From: Staphylococcus equorum
GTDB taxonomy: Bacteria; Bacillota; Bacilli; Staphylococcales; Staphylococcaceae
DNA: 64,000 nucleotides
Assembly: GCF_029024965.1 (NCBI RefSeq)
Contig: NZ_CP118982.1
Location: 1,240,001 to 1,304,000 of the forward strand
Direction of reading: 5' to 3'
Under the pieces are notes generated by a model, which was given only the letters and a program-made list of their open reading frames with translations, made no database searches and was not told the DNA's origin. Below, in pieces: positions 1 through 9,783 of the stretch. Each line of letters begins with the position of its first letter. Positions within the stretch are counted from its first letter, which is position 1. Made by a program: the position numbers and the translations under genes.

Positions 1-351
1 AACCCAGTACATGACGATAAGCCATCTATGAATAATGAAGCACCTCAACAAAATTTGACAGGTGGCAAACGGTATTCAGTAGAAGATAATGACATCCTTA
101 ATAATGTACCATTTAGTCAAACGAAAAATGTGTTTGATTGGATTAATAAAAAAGAGTTTATGTCAGTTTCAGGTTTAGAAAGAATGGGTTATACTGATGA
201 ATACTTGGCTGGTCAACGTGGCGATGAGTTTATTATCTATAAATTTGGCTCAGATTCACTTCGTGTTTATAAGACAGAAATTGAAATGGAACAAGATTTA
301 AATCAATTAGGAGCGCATATTGAACTACAACCACAATCTAACTACGAGTAA
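1..351 (+). CDS. C-terminal part of a small staphylococcal protein, DUF4930-like (5' end outside window)
   Basis: The reading frame is open from the first base, so the gene begins to the left of the window; the ATG at 28 is probably internal. The visible 116 residues are hydrophilic, with no membrane segment or catalytic motif that I can recognise. The tail is a compact mixed stretch (ERMGYTDEYLAGQRGDEF, then an acidic helix). Position just upstream of mreC and the general look recall the staphylococcal DUF4930 family, but this is memory of context, not an alignment. Function unknown. Confidence 0.6.
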   Translation, partial: NPVHDDKPSMNNEAPQQNLTGGKRYSVEDNDILNNVPFSQTKNVFDWINKKEFMSVSGLERMGYTDEYLAGQRGDEFIIYKFGSDSLRVYKTEIEMEQDLNQLGAHIELQPQSNYE

Positions 352-421
352 TGCGTTTGAATTATAGGGTAAAATGCGTTAGCCTTAAATAAGTAAAAAC
401 GTTAAAGGTTGGTGTCCAATT

Positions 422-580
422 ATGAGTGAACAGTCTAAAGATAAGAAAATGGCTGAGCAAGCTAAAGCACAAAATTTATTTGCACGTTGGCGTAAAAAAG
501 AAACATTATATGAAGAAGATGAGAAAAAAGCTAAAAAATCAACTGACGACAACAATTCAGATGAAAAAGAAAATAACTAA
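422..580 (+). CDS. Small highly charged hypothetical protein, 52 aa
   Basis: An ATG frame of 52 codons follows a purine-rich AAAGGTTGGTG stretch (404-414) and ends just before a strong terminator, which supports it as a real gene cotranscribed with the preceding one. The product is almost entirely Lys, Glu, Asp, Gln and Asn (starts MSEQSKDKKM) with one aromatic patch (LFARWRKKETLYEE near residues 19-32), so it is probably a soluble or disordered helix. I do not recognise a family and assign no function. Confidence 0.6.
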   Translation: MSEQSKDKKMAEQAKAQNLFARWRKKETLYEEDEKKAKKSTDDNNSDEKENN

Positions 581-588
581 AGTAAGTT

Positions 589-617
589 TACGTCTCTTAT
601 GGTAGAGGCGTTTTTTT
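589..617 (+). terminator. Rho-independent terminator
   Basis: The arms ACGTCTCT (590-597) and AGAGGCGT pair with one G-T wobble around a six-base loop and run into seven T. It closes the transcript of the two small genes upstream and separates them from mreC. Confidence 0.85.
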
Positions 618-1000
618 ATGCTTTAAAACTTAAAGGCAATTGTAATTCTTATATGAGCATATATAAAAAGATTAAGTGTATAAGCCATAAATGCATGTGT
701 TTGCCTCAAAAAGTATTTAAACTTAATTTTTAAACAAAAATAATATATTAATTACTATTCAGAAAATCAAAATTTTTTAATACACTATTGACTGTAAGTA
801 TTGTTATAATACAATGTATCGTTTAATTTATTTCATTTTAATCAAAACATGAAGTGTATTCGCTTAATCTAGTTAAACTAGTGATTCAACGTAGGATAAA
901 TTTTGTTGTGGAATATTAGGGTTCGTGCTTTATTTCGTAACACTAGTGATATAAAATGATAATAAGAATATAAAATAGTTGGTTAATAGAGGTGTTCAGG
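618..1000 (+). promoter_or_regulatory. AT-rich mreC upstream region with probable promoter
   Basis: There is no convincing gene in this stretch. The best promoter element is an extended -10, TGTTATAAT (802-810); a TTGACT lies too close upstream (788-793, 11-base gap) to act as its -35. Transcription from here would give a leader of about 185 bases before mreC. A loose CodY-box-like sequence sits at 754-768. The mreC ribosome-binding site AGAGGTG is at 988-994. Confidence 0.4.
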
Positions 1001-1843
1001 TTGTCAAAGTTTTTTAAAAACAACAAATTGATTGTTATACTGTGTGCAATCATTGTGTTTATAGCCTTAATTGGTGTATCTTTGCGTTCACAAACGCAAT
1101 CACCAGTAGAACAGTATGTAGGAGATACTGTTGCTTTTGGTCAAAAAGCAGTCAGCTATCCTGTACATTTTGTAACAGGATCTATCGGTAATCTCTTTGC
1201 AAAAGAAAGTTCAGAAGAACAAAGTAGTAAGGTGAAGCAATTAGAAGCTGAAAATGAAAGATTAAAAGCAGAAAATAAAACTTACAAAAAAGAATTAGAT
1301 ATTGAAGATATTTCAAAATATGAACCGATTTCTAGCACAGTACTATCTAGAAATCCTGACCAATGGATGAATACATTGGTTATAAACCAAGGTTCTAAAG
1401 ATGGAATAGAAAACAATATGGCTGTGATGACTTCAGAAGGATTAGTTGGCCGCATCTCTAAAGTAAATCAATTCTCGTCTCAAGTAGATTTAATCTCAAC
1501 GAACACTCGTGCTAATCGATTGTCTGTAAACATCCAACATGATGGAGAAAACGTTTTTGGTTTAATAGATCATTATGATGCTAAGAATGAAGAACTTGTA
1601 ATTACAGATATAAATAATAAAGATAGTATTAAAAAAGGAGATAAAGTTGTTACGAGCGGCTTAGCAGATCAACTTCCTAGCAGTATTTACATAGGTGAAG
1701 TATCTAAAGTTGAAAATGATGAGTACGGTTTATCTAAAGAAGTAAGAGTGAAGACAGCTGCAAGTTTAGCAGACTTAAATCACGTCTATGTTGCTAAAAG
1801 AGACCCTAAAACAATACCAGATAATGAAAGCGGGGATAATTAA
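1001..1843 (+). CDS. mreC: Rod-shape/cell-wall scaffold protein MreC
   Basis: MreC is a membrane-anchored scaffold of the peptidoglycan synthesis machinery; in cocci its role is minor but it is retained. The 280-aa product has a short cytoplasmic tail, one membrane helix at about residues 10-28 (LIVILCAIIVFIALIG), a coiled coil at about 70-100 (heptads of KQLEAENERLKAEN) and then the beta-barrel domain pair to the C terminus. I chose the TTG at 1001 because the alternative GTG at 992 lies inside the AGAGGTG ribosome-binding site. Its stop overlaps the mreD start by one base, as expected for the mreCD pair. Confidence 0.95.
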   Translation: MSKFFKNNKLIVILCAIIVFIALIGVSLRSQTQSPVEQYVGDTVAFGQKAVSYPVHFVTGSIGNLFAKESSEEQSSKVKQLEAENERLKAENKTYKKELDIEDISKYEPISSTVLSRNPDQWMNTLVINQGSKDGIENNMAVMTSEGLVGRISKVNQFSSQVDLISTNTRANRLSVNIQHDGENVFGLIDHYDAKNEELVITDINNKDSIKKGDKVVTSGLADQLPSSIYIGEVSKVENDEYGLSKEVRVKTAASLADLNHVYVAKRDPKTIPDNESGDN

Positions 1844-2367
1844 TGCGCGCATTATACTACTTTCTTATTGGTATTGTATTGTTTTATATTGATACTGCAA
1901 TTGGACTTGTTATACCAATGCAAATAGGAGATAAAGATATTATTTTCGTGCCACATTTAACGATCATGTACATTTTGATGCTAAGTGTGTATAGAAGTTT
2001 TGGTGTAGCGATGGTTTTATCAGTAGTATTAGGCCTAATTACAGATTTATATTTCGGCAGTTTTTATGGTCTATATCTATTTGGCTATATTTTATTTGTA
2101 GTCATCATGGACTTTTTCTTCAAAACATTTTATAGAGATCATACAATGCTGTTTATCATTATTGTACTTAGTACAGTCTTCTTAGAAATTTATGTAGCAA
2201 TTATGTATAGTATTTTAGGGCTTATTAATTTTGTGTTTATAGATTTTATTATATTTAGATTAATACCTACATTTATATTAAATTTAATTTTACTTACAAT
2301 TTTATTCCCAATTATTATGAAATTCCTAAGAAAAGTGCAATTGAAGATTGACAGTAAGAAATCCTAA
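1843..2367 (+). CDS. mreD: Rod-shape-determining membrane protein MreD
   Basis: MreD is the integral membrane partner of MreC. The 174-aa product is hydrophobic almost throughout, with about five to six membrane helices (for example YYFLIGIVLFYIDTAIGLVI near the start and a long FILNLILLTILFPIIM helix at the end) and a basic cytoplasmic tail. Length matches the family. The ATG overlaps the mreC TAA in a TAATG junction, so the two are translationally coupled. No terminator follows before the L21 leader, but that leader may carry its own control. Confidence 0.93.
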   Translation: MRALYYFLIGIVLFYIDTAIGLVIPMQIGDKDIIFVPHLTIMYILMLSVYRSFGVAMVLSVVLGLITDLYFGSFYGLYLFGYILFVVIMDFFFKTFYRDHTMLFIIIVLSTVFLEIYVAIMYSILGLINFVFIDFIIFRLIPTFILNLILLTILFPIIMKFLRKVQLKIDSKKS

Positions 2368-2389
2368 TGCTAAAATGCAGTAGTTGAGT

Positions 2390-2472
2390 AGTTCATAGCT
2401 ACATACAACCGCTCAGATTCAGGTTCAAGTACATTTATGTCACCTGCATTTGGCGTGACTTAAAATTATAGG
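2390..2472 (+). promoter_or_regulatory. Ribosomal protein L21 leader (rplU 5' UTR)
   Basis: About 115 non-coding bases separate mreD from rplU. They hold a hairpin GTCAC...GTGAC (2439-2443 with 2455-2459) just before the ribosome-binding site and a GTAG...CTAC hairpin near 2388-2402. Firmicute rplU genes carry a known structured element here (Rfam L21 leader), thought to provide autogenous control. I assign it from position and these stems; a covariance search was not possible. Confidence 0.55.
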
Positions 2473-2483
2473 AGGTGCAAAGT

Positions 2484-2792
2484 ATGTTTGCTATTATCGA
2501 AACAGGTGGAAAACAATTAAAAGTTGAAGAAGGACAAGAAATCTTCGTTGAAAAATTAAATTTAAACGAAGGTGATACATTCACTTTTGACAAAGTATTA
2601 TTTGTAGGTGGAGACTCAGTTAAAGTTGGTGCGCCAACAGTTGAGGGTGCTACTGTTACTGCTACTGCTAATAAAGAAGGACGCGGTAAAAAAATCACTG
2701 TATTCACTTACAGACGTCGTAAAGACTCAAAACGTAAAAAAGGTCATCGTCAACCTTACACTAAATTAACTATCGACAAAATCAACGCTTAA
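2484..2792 (+). CDS. rplU: 50S ribosomal protein L21
   Basis: L21 is a 23S rRNA-binding protein of the large subunit. The 102-aa product opens [11 protein letters not shown], the usual start of the family, and carries the basic [15 protein letters not shown] stretch near residues 75-90 that contacts rRNA. The ATG at 2484 follows GGAGGTG; the in-frame GTG at 2475 lies inside that ribosome-binding site and is rejected. It is the first gene of the rplU-prp-rpmA operon. Confidence 0.97.
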   Translation: MFAIIETGGKQLKVEEGQEIFVEKLNLNEGDTFTFDKVLFVGGDSVKVGAPTVEGATVTATANKEGRGKKITVFTYRRRKDSKRKKGHRQPYTKLTIDKINA

Positions 2793-2794
2793 TC

Positions 2795-3115
2795 ATGATT
2801 ACTGTTGATGTTACATTGAACGAAGCTGGTCAAGTAACTGATGTTATTATGGATGGTCATGCAGAACATGGCGAATACGGGCATGATATAGTTTGTGCTG
2901 GTGCATCCGCAGTTATTTTCGGAAGCGTTAATGCTATCATGGGATTAACAAGCGAAAAGCCAGACATTGATTACAATGATGACGGTGGACATTTCCACGT
3001 AAGAAGTGTCGATGCTACAAATGAAAAAGCGCAATTAATTCTTCAGGCAATGTTAGTATCATTGCAAACAATTGAAGAAGAATATAAAGAAAATATCAGA
3101 CTAAATTATAAGTGA
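2795..3115 (+). CDS. prp: Ribosomal processing cysteine protease Prp (YsxB)
   Basis: Prp removes the N-terminal extension of L27 before ribosome assembly in Firmicutes such as S. aureus. The 106-aa protein shows the catalytic pair in the expected places, His22 in MDGHAEHG and Cys34 in DIVCAGAS. The gene lies between rplU and rpmA, three bases after the rplU stop. It has no obvious ribosome-binding site of its own, so it is probably translated by coupling. The neighbouring L27 carries the matching cleavage sequence. Earlier annotations call this YsxB or a DUF464 protein. Confidence 0.95.
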   Translation: MITVDVTLNEAGQVTDVIMDGHAEHGEYGHDIVCAGASAVIFGSVNAIMGLTSEKPDIDYNDDGGHFHVRSVDATNEKAQLILQAMLVSLQTIEEEYKENIRLNYK

Positions 3116-3126
3116 GGTGCAACCCA

Positions 3127-3411
3127 ATGTTAAAATTAAACTTACAATTCTTCGCATCTAAAAAAGGGGTAAGTTCTACAAGAAACGGACGTGACTCTGA
3201 GTCAAAACGTTTAGGTGCTAAACGTGCTGATGGTCAATACGTTACAGGTGGATCAATTTTATTCCGCCAACGTGGTACTAAAATCTATCCTGGTGAAAAT
3301 GTTGGTCGTGGTGGCGACGATACATTATTCGCTAAAATCGACGGCGTTGTTAAATTTGAACGTAAAGGTCGCGACAAAAAACAAGTTTCTGTTTACGCAG
3401 CAGCTGAGTAG
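3127..3411 (+). CDS. rpmA: 50S ribosomal protein L27 with Prp-cleaved leader
   Basis: L27 reaches the peptidyl-transferase centre with its N terminus. The 94-aa product begins [14 protein letters not shown]: the first nine residues are the Firmicute-type extension cut by Prp after LNLQFF, leaving the mature ASKKG end. The glycine-rich body ([22 protein letters not shown]) is typical. The ATG at 3127 sits eight bases after GAGGTG (3114-3119). The GTG at 3112 overlaps the prp stop and the ribosome-binding site and is rejected. Confidence 0.97.
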   Translation: MLKLNLQFFASKKGVSSTRNGRDSESKRLGAKRADGQYVTGGSILFRQRGTKIYPGENVGRGGDDTLFAKIDGVVKFERKGRDKKQVSVYAAAE

Positions 3412-3422
3412 TTTTTGTCACC

Positions 3423-3462
3423 ATTAACACCAGAAGTTATGACTTCTGGTGTTAATTTTTTT
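3423..3462 (+). terminator. Rho-independent terminator of rplU-prp-rpmA
   Basis: A near-perfect hairpin, ATTAACACCAGAAGT against ACTTCTGGTGTTAAT with a very short loop, is followed by seven T. Confidence 0.93.
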
Positions 3463-3488
3463 GTCTTTATTTTCTAGTAGGCAAGATA

Positions 3489-3498
3489 ATGATATAAT
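3489..3498 (+). promoter_or_regulatory. Probable obg promoter (extended -10)
   Basis: The TGATATAAT extended -10 at 3490-3498 lies 45 bases before obg and just after a terminator. No good -35 is visible. Confidence 0.5.
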
Positions 3499-3542
3499 AT
3501 AAAAGATATGGAAATTAAGTTTTTAGAAAAAGAGGTGAAATC

Positions 3543-4838
3543 ATGTTTGTCGATCAAGTTAAAATATCACTCAAAGCAGGTGATGGCGGTAATGGTATAA
3601 CAGCCTATCGTAGAGAGAAATATATTCCATTTGGTGGCCCAGCTGGTGGCGACGGTGGTAATGGTGCGTCAATTATATTTGAAGTTGATGAAGGGTTAAG
3701 AACTTTATTAGACTTTAGATATCAAACACATTTCAAGGCTAATAGAGGTGGCGCTGGTCAAACAAGTAATATGCATGGTAAAAATGCAGATCACTTAGTT
3801 CTAAAAGTACCGCCAGGCACAATTGTGAAAAATGTTGAAACAGAGGAAGTTGTTGCAGATTTAGTTGAAGATGGTCAACGTGCAACTGTAGCTAAGGGTG
3901 GTCGTGGAGGCCGAGGTAACTCTCGTTTCGCTTCTCCAAGAAACCCTGCACCTGATTTTAGTGAAAATGGAGAACCAGGTGAAGAAATAGAGGTTACGCT
4001 AGAATTAAAATTGCTAGCCGATGTAGGATTAGTAGGTTTTCCGAGCGTGGGTAAATCTACCTTACTCTCAATAGTATCTAAAGCCAAACCGAAAATTGGT
4101 GCATATCATTTCACTACAATTAAACCTAACTTAGGTGTTGTTTCCACAAAAGATCAAAGAAGTTTTGTAATGGCAGATTTACCTGGTCTTATTGAAGGTG
4201 CGTCTGAAGGTGTAGGATTAGGTCATCAATTTTTAAAACACGTTGAGAGAACAAAAGTTATTGTTCATATGATTGATATGAGTGGCTCTGAAGGTCGCGA
4301 TCCATTTGAAGATTATAAAGTAATTAATGAAGAATTAAGTGCTTATGAACATCGTCTAGAAGAGAGACCTCAAATCGTTGTAGCAAATAAGATGGATATG
4401 CCAAATGCTGAAGATAACTTAGAAATTTTTAAAGAAGAATTGAATGATGATAGTATTCATATTATTCCTTTATCTACAGTAATGCATGATCATATAGACG
4501 AACTCTTATATGCAATTGCAGATAAATTAGAAGAAGTGAAAGACATTGACTTTAGTAAAGAAGAAGAGGAAGATTTGGGTGTTAACAGAGTGTTGTATAA
4601 ACATACGCCAAGTCAAGATAACTTCACAATTACTAGAGATGATGATGCTGCATACGTTGTAAGTGGTAAAGCAATTGAAAGAATGTTCAAGATGACTGAC
4701 TTCAATAGTGACCCGGCAGTACGTAGATTCGCACGTCAAATGCGCTCTATGGGCATTGATGAGGCGTTGAGAGCACGCGGTTGTGAAAATGGTGATATTG
4801 TAAGGATACTTGGCGGAGAATTTGAATTTGTTGAATAG
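3543..4838 (+). CDS. obg: Obg-family GTPase
   Basis: Obg (CgtA) is an essential GTPase of late 50S assembly and stress signalling. The 431-aa product has the glycine-rich Obg fold (about 1-158), then the G domain with G1 GFPSVGKS (165-172), G3 DLPG (212-215) and G4 NKMD (282-285), and the OCT C-terminal domain (about 350-430). All nucleotide-binding motifs are intact. It starts an apparent operon with the ACT-domain gene and ruvAB. GAGGTGAAATC precedes the ATG. Confidence 0.97.
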   Translation: MFVDQVKISLKAGDGGNGITAYRREKYIPFGGPAGGDGGNGASIIFEVDEGLRTLLDFRYQTHFKANRGGAGQTSNMHGKNADHLVLKVPPGTIVKNVETEEVVADLVEDGQRATVAKGGRGGRGNSRFASPRNPAPDFSENGEPGEEIEVTLELKLLADVGLVGFPSVGKSTLLSIVSKAKPKIGAYHFTTIKPNLGVVSTKDQRSFVMADLPGLIEGASEGVGLGHQFLKHVERTKVIVHMIDMSGSEGRDPFEDYKVINEELSAYEHRLEERPQIVVANKMDMPNAEDNLEIFKEELNDDSIHIIPLSTVMHDHIDELLYAIADKLEEVKDIDFSKEEEEDLGVNRVLYKHTPSQDNFTITRDDDAAYVVSGKAIERMFKMTDFNSDPAVRRFARQMRSMGIDEALRARGCENGDIVRILGGEFEFVE

Positions 4839-4849
4839 GAGTGCTTAAT

Positions 4850-5305
4850 TTGGACAAAAAAGACTATAAAAAGTTTTATTTAATTAGAGAAGATGTTTTA
4901 CCAGAATCAGTTGTAAAAACTTTAAAAATTAAAGATGTATTAAAAAATAATCCGTCATTGTCCATATTTGAAGCAGTCAAACAGTTTGATTTATCTAGAA
5001 GTGCATTTTATAAATATCGAGATACTATATTTCCGATTGATGAAAAAATGGAATCAACGAGAGAGTTTACATTAATATTGTATGTCAATGATATCGTAGG
5101 CATGTTGGCACAAGTATTAAATACATTATCTAGTTTACAGTTATCTGTATTAACCATTCACCAAAGTATTCCAATGGATGGAAGAGCAACAATCACACTT
5201 TCATTAGATGCGAAGGGTACGGATTTGGAAATTGATGATGTAATGGAAGCTTTAAAAATTATTGATCATATTTCTAAAGTTGAATTAATTAGTATGACTA
5301 TATAA
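4850..5305 (+). CDS. pheB: ACT domain-containing protein, PheB/UPF0735 family
   Basis: The 151-aa product has an N-terminal helix-turn-helix-like part (LSIFEAVKQFDLSRSAFYKY) and a C-terminal ACT domain from about residue 70 (TLILYVNDIVGMLAQVL), the fold that binds amino acids in regulators. In Bacillus the orthologue follows obg and is named pheB from an old link to phenylalanine synthesis, but its true role is not settled. I chose the TTG at 4850, eight bases after AGGAG, giving MDKKDYKK; the GTG at 4841 overlaps the ribosome-binding site. Confidence 0.88.
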   Translation: MDKKDYKKFYLIREDVLPESVVKTLKIKDVLKNNPSLSIFEAVKQFDLSRSAFYKYRDTIFPIDEKMESTREFTLILYVNDIVGMLAQVLNTLSSLQLSVLTIHQSIPMDGRATITLSLDAKGTDLEIDDVMEALKIIDHISKVELISMTI

Positions 5306-5317
5306 GGAAGTGTAAAC

Positions 5318-5920
5318 TTGTACGCATATATTAAAGGCACATTAACAGTATTGAATCCTACACACGTGGTGGTTGAAGCATCAGGTGTAGGATATGAGAT
5401 TCAAACACCTAATTCTTATCGTTTTCAAAAACAAATGGATCAAGAAGTTGTGATTCACACTTCACTTATCGTAAGAGAAGATGCACAGTTGCTCTATGGC
5501 TTTATAAATCAAGAAGAAAAAGATATGTTTTTAAGCTTGATAAAAGTAACTGGCATAGGTCCGAAATCTGCACTAGCTATTTTAGCAAGTAGTTCTCCGA
5601 ATGACGTCAAAATTGCCATCGAGAATGAAAATGATGCTTATTTAACACAATTCCCTGGAATAGGTAAAAAAACTGCACGCCAAATTGTCTTGGATCTTAA
5701 AGGTAAGGTTCAGATTAATGAAGTAGATAGCAGTCAGCTATTAAACATGGGGATTGATAGTAATGGCGCAACTGCAATTGTTAAAGAAGCAATGCTAGCA
5801 TTAGAAGCATTAGGTTATTCTAAACGTGAATTGACTAAAGTCGAAAAAACATTAACTAAAGAATCATTTGAATCTGTCGATGATGCAGTTAAAAGAGGAT
5901 TACAATTACTTATATCATAA
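5318..5920 (+). CDS. ruvA: Holliday junction DNA helicase subunit RuvA
   Basis: RuvA binds four-way junctions and loads the RuvB motor. The 200-aa protein has the OB-fold N domain (starts MYAYIKGTL), paired helix-hairpin-helix motifs (about 71-130, with [13 protein letters not shown] and [13 protein letters not shown]) and the C-terminal RuvB-binding helices (from about 150). The start is a TTG preceded by AAGGAAG. ruvB follows 31 bases downstream in the usual ruvAB pairing. Confidence 0.96.
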   Translation: MYAYIKGTLTVLNPTHVVVEASGVGYEIQTPNSYRFQKQMDQEVVIHTSLIVREDAQLLYGFINQEEKDMFLSLIKVTGIGPKSALAILASSSPNDVKIAIENENDAYLTQFPGIGKKTARQIVLDLKGKVQINEVDSSQLLNMGIDSNGATAIVKEAMLALEALGYSKRELTKVEKTLTKESFESVDDAVKRGLQLLIS

Positions 5921-5951
5921 ATATTACTATATTTAAAAAGGGGGGAATGTA

Positions 5952-6953
5952 ATGGATGATAGAATGGTAGACCAATCAGTACATGAAGAGGAATCTTCAT
6001 TTGAACTTTCTTTACGACCAACAAGGTTACGTCAATATATTGGACAATCAGCGATTAAATCGAATTTAGAAGTGTTTATTAAAGCAGCTAAAATGAGACA
6101 AGAGCCGTTAGATCATGTCCTATTATTTGGCCCCCCTGGATTAGGTAAAACGACTTTGTCTAACATCATTGCGAATGAAATGGAAGTAAATATTAGAACG
6201 ATTTCTGGGCCATCTGTAGAACGGCCAGGTGATTTAGCGGCGATTCTTTCTAGTTTACAACCAGGAGACGTTTTATTTATTGATGAAATTCACAGGTTAA
6301 GTAGTGTTGTTGAAGAAGTATTATATCCCGCAATGGAAGATTTCTTTTTGGACATCGTTATTGGTAAAGGAGAAGAAGCGAGAAGTATTCGTATAGACTT
6401 GCCTCCATTTACTTTAATAGGTGCTACTACAAGAGCGGGTAGTTTAACAGCTCCTTTACGTGATAGATTCGGTGTTCATCTCAGATTAGAGTATTACGAA
6501 GAACCTGAATTAGAAGAAATCATTGTGCGTACTGCTGAAGTATTGGGAACGTCTATCGATAAAGAAAGTGCAACGGAATTAGCTAAACGTAGTCGAGGTA
6601 CGCCAAGGGTTGCCAATCGTTTGTTAAAACGTGTACGTGATTTTCAACAAGTGAAGGAAGATGAATCAATTAGCATAGATACTACAAAGCAATCTCTGCA
6701 GTTATTACAAGTAGATGATGAAGGGCTAGATTACATTGATCATAAAATGATGAATTGTATATTGCAGCAGTATAAAGGCGGACCTGTTGGTTTGGATACG
6801 ATAGCTGTTTCTATTGGTGAGGAACGCATTACAATTGAAGATGTATATGAACCCTTTTTAATTCAAAAAGGATTCATTGAGCGTACGCCAAGAGGACGGA
6901 AAGCGACACCTTATGCATTTGAACATTTTAGCAAGAATGGAAAGAGGGAATAA
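5952..6953 (+). CDS. ruvB: Holliday junction branch migration ATPase RuvB
   Basis: RuvB is the hexameric AAA+ motor that drives branch migration with RuvA. Walker A GPPGLGKT lies at 60-67 and Walker B FIDEIHR at about 109-115; sensor 1 (GATTRAG) and the arginine-finger region (LRDRFG) follow, and a winged-helix domain ends the 333-aa protein ([14 protein letters not shown]). A strong AAGGGGGGAA ribosome-binding site precedes the ATG. queA starts two bases after the stop. Confidence 0.97.
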   Translation: MDDRMVDQSVHEEESSFELSLRPTRLRQYIGQSAIKSNLEVFIKAAKMRQEPLDHVLLFGPPGLGKTTLSNIIANEMEVNIRTISGPSVERPGDLAAILSSLQPGDVLFIDEIHRLSSVVEEVLYPAMEDFFLDIVIGKGEEARSIRIDLPPFTLIGATTRAGSLTAPLRDRFGVHLRLEYYEEPELEEIIVRTAEVLGTSIDKESATELAKRSRGTPRVANRLLKRVRDFQQVKEDESISIDTTKQSLQLLQVDDEGLDYIDHKMMNCILQQYKGGPVGLDTIAVSIGEERITIEDVYEPFLIQKGFIERTPRGRKATPYAFEHFSKNGKRE

Positions 6954-6955
6954 GT

Positions 6956-9141
<2,186 letters not shown>

Positions 9142-9159
9142 CAAGGGAGAAATAAAATA

Positions 9160-9420
9160 ATGCAATTTACTTCATTAATATTACCAATTTTATTATTAGC
9201 ATTAATGTGGTTTTTCTTAATCAGACCACAACAAAAAAGAGCGAAAGAGCATCGTGAAATGATTAGCCAAGTAAGTTCTGGCCAACATGTAACTACAATC
9301 GGTGGTATCAAAGGTACTGTTCGTGCAGTAGATGAAACTACAGTAGTATTAACTTTAAATGGCAACGGTACTGAAATCACTTTAGAAAAACCTGCTATAA
9401 AACAAGTTGATCCTTCATAA
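9160..9420 (+). CDS. yajC: Preprotein translocase accessory protein YajC
   Basis: YajC associates with SecDF at the Sec translocon. The 86-aa product has one N-terminal membrane helix (about 5-22, ILPILLLALMWFFLI), the typical RPQQKRAKEHREM cytoplasmic start and a small barrel domain (GGIKGTVRAVD). Its stop is followed at once by a terminator, so in this genome it belongs to the obg-tgt side rather than being cotranscribed with secDF. Confidence 0.94.
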   Translation: MQFTSLILPILLLALMWFFLIRPQQKRAKEHREMISQVSSGQHVTTIGGIKGTVRAVDETTVVLTLNGNGTEITLEKPAIKQVDPS

Positions 9421-9426
9421 TAAAGT

Positions 9427-9460
9427 AAAGAACTGATATGAAAATATCAGTTCTTTTTTT
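9427..9460 (+). terminator. Rho-independent terminator after yajC
   Basis: AAAGAACTGATA pairs with TATCAGTTCTTT around a short loop, and eight T follow. Confidence 0.93.
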
Positions 9461-9783
9461 ATTGACATATTCTACTGAAACATTAATGGAAATCATATAT
9501 ACTTTCTTAAACAATATGCTGATATAGTGTTATAATTTAAAATGACCTAGTATATAATCATCATAGCTTAACGTATAAACGAGTAATATTCTTGTAACAA
9601 TTTAAAAAGTTAATAACGCTTACAATTAAGTTATGAATACAAAATAGTTGAGTTAGTTTTTACACACGTTGTAATATGTTAAGATAATAAGGTCGTTTAG
9701 AAAAACGTATAGATTGTATAAAATTGCATTAAAATGATTTAATCAAGTATTCTTATAACATAAGCTTACAATGAGGTGTTTAA
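9461..9783 (+). promoter_or_regulatory. secDF upstream region with probable promoter
   Basis: This 323-base stretch has no credible gene. A TATAAT at 9531-9536 with TAAACA 17 bases upstream (9508-9513) is the best promoter guess, which would leave a leader of about 240 bases. Only weak stems are visible in that leader (CGTTT/AAACG near 9694-9706). The secDF ribosome-binding site TGAGGTG lies at 9772-9778. Confidence 0.35.

Noticed and set aside
653..733. 26-aa plus-strand frame upstream of mreC
   Set aside because: No ribosome-binding site, no recognisable sequence, and AT-rich surroundings make a chance frame likely.
754..768. CodY-box-like ACTATTCAGAAAATC
   Set aside because: It matches the 15-base consensus at 12 positions, but such matches are common by chance in DNA this AT-rich.
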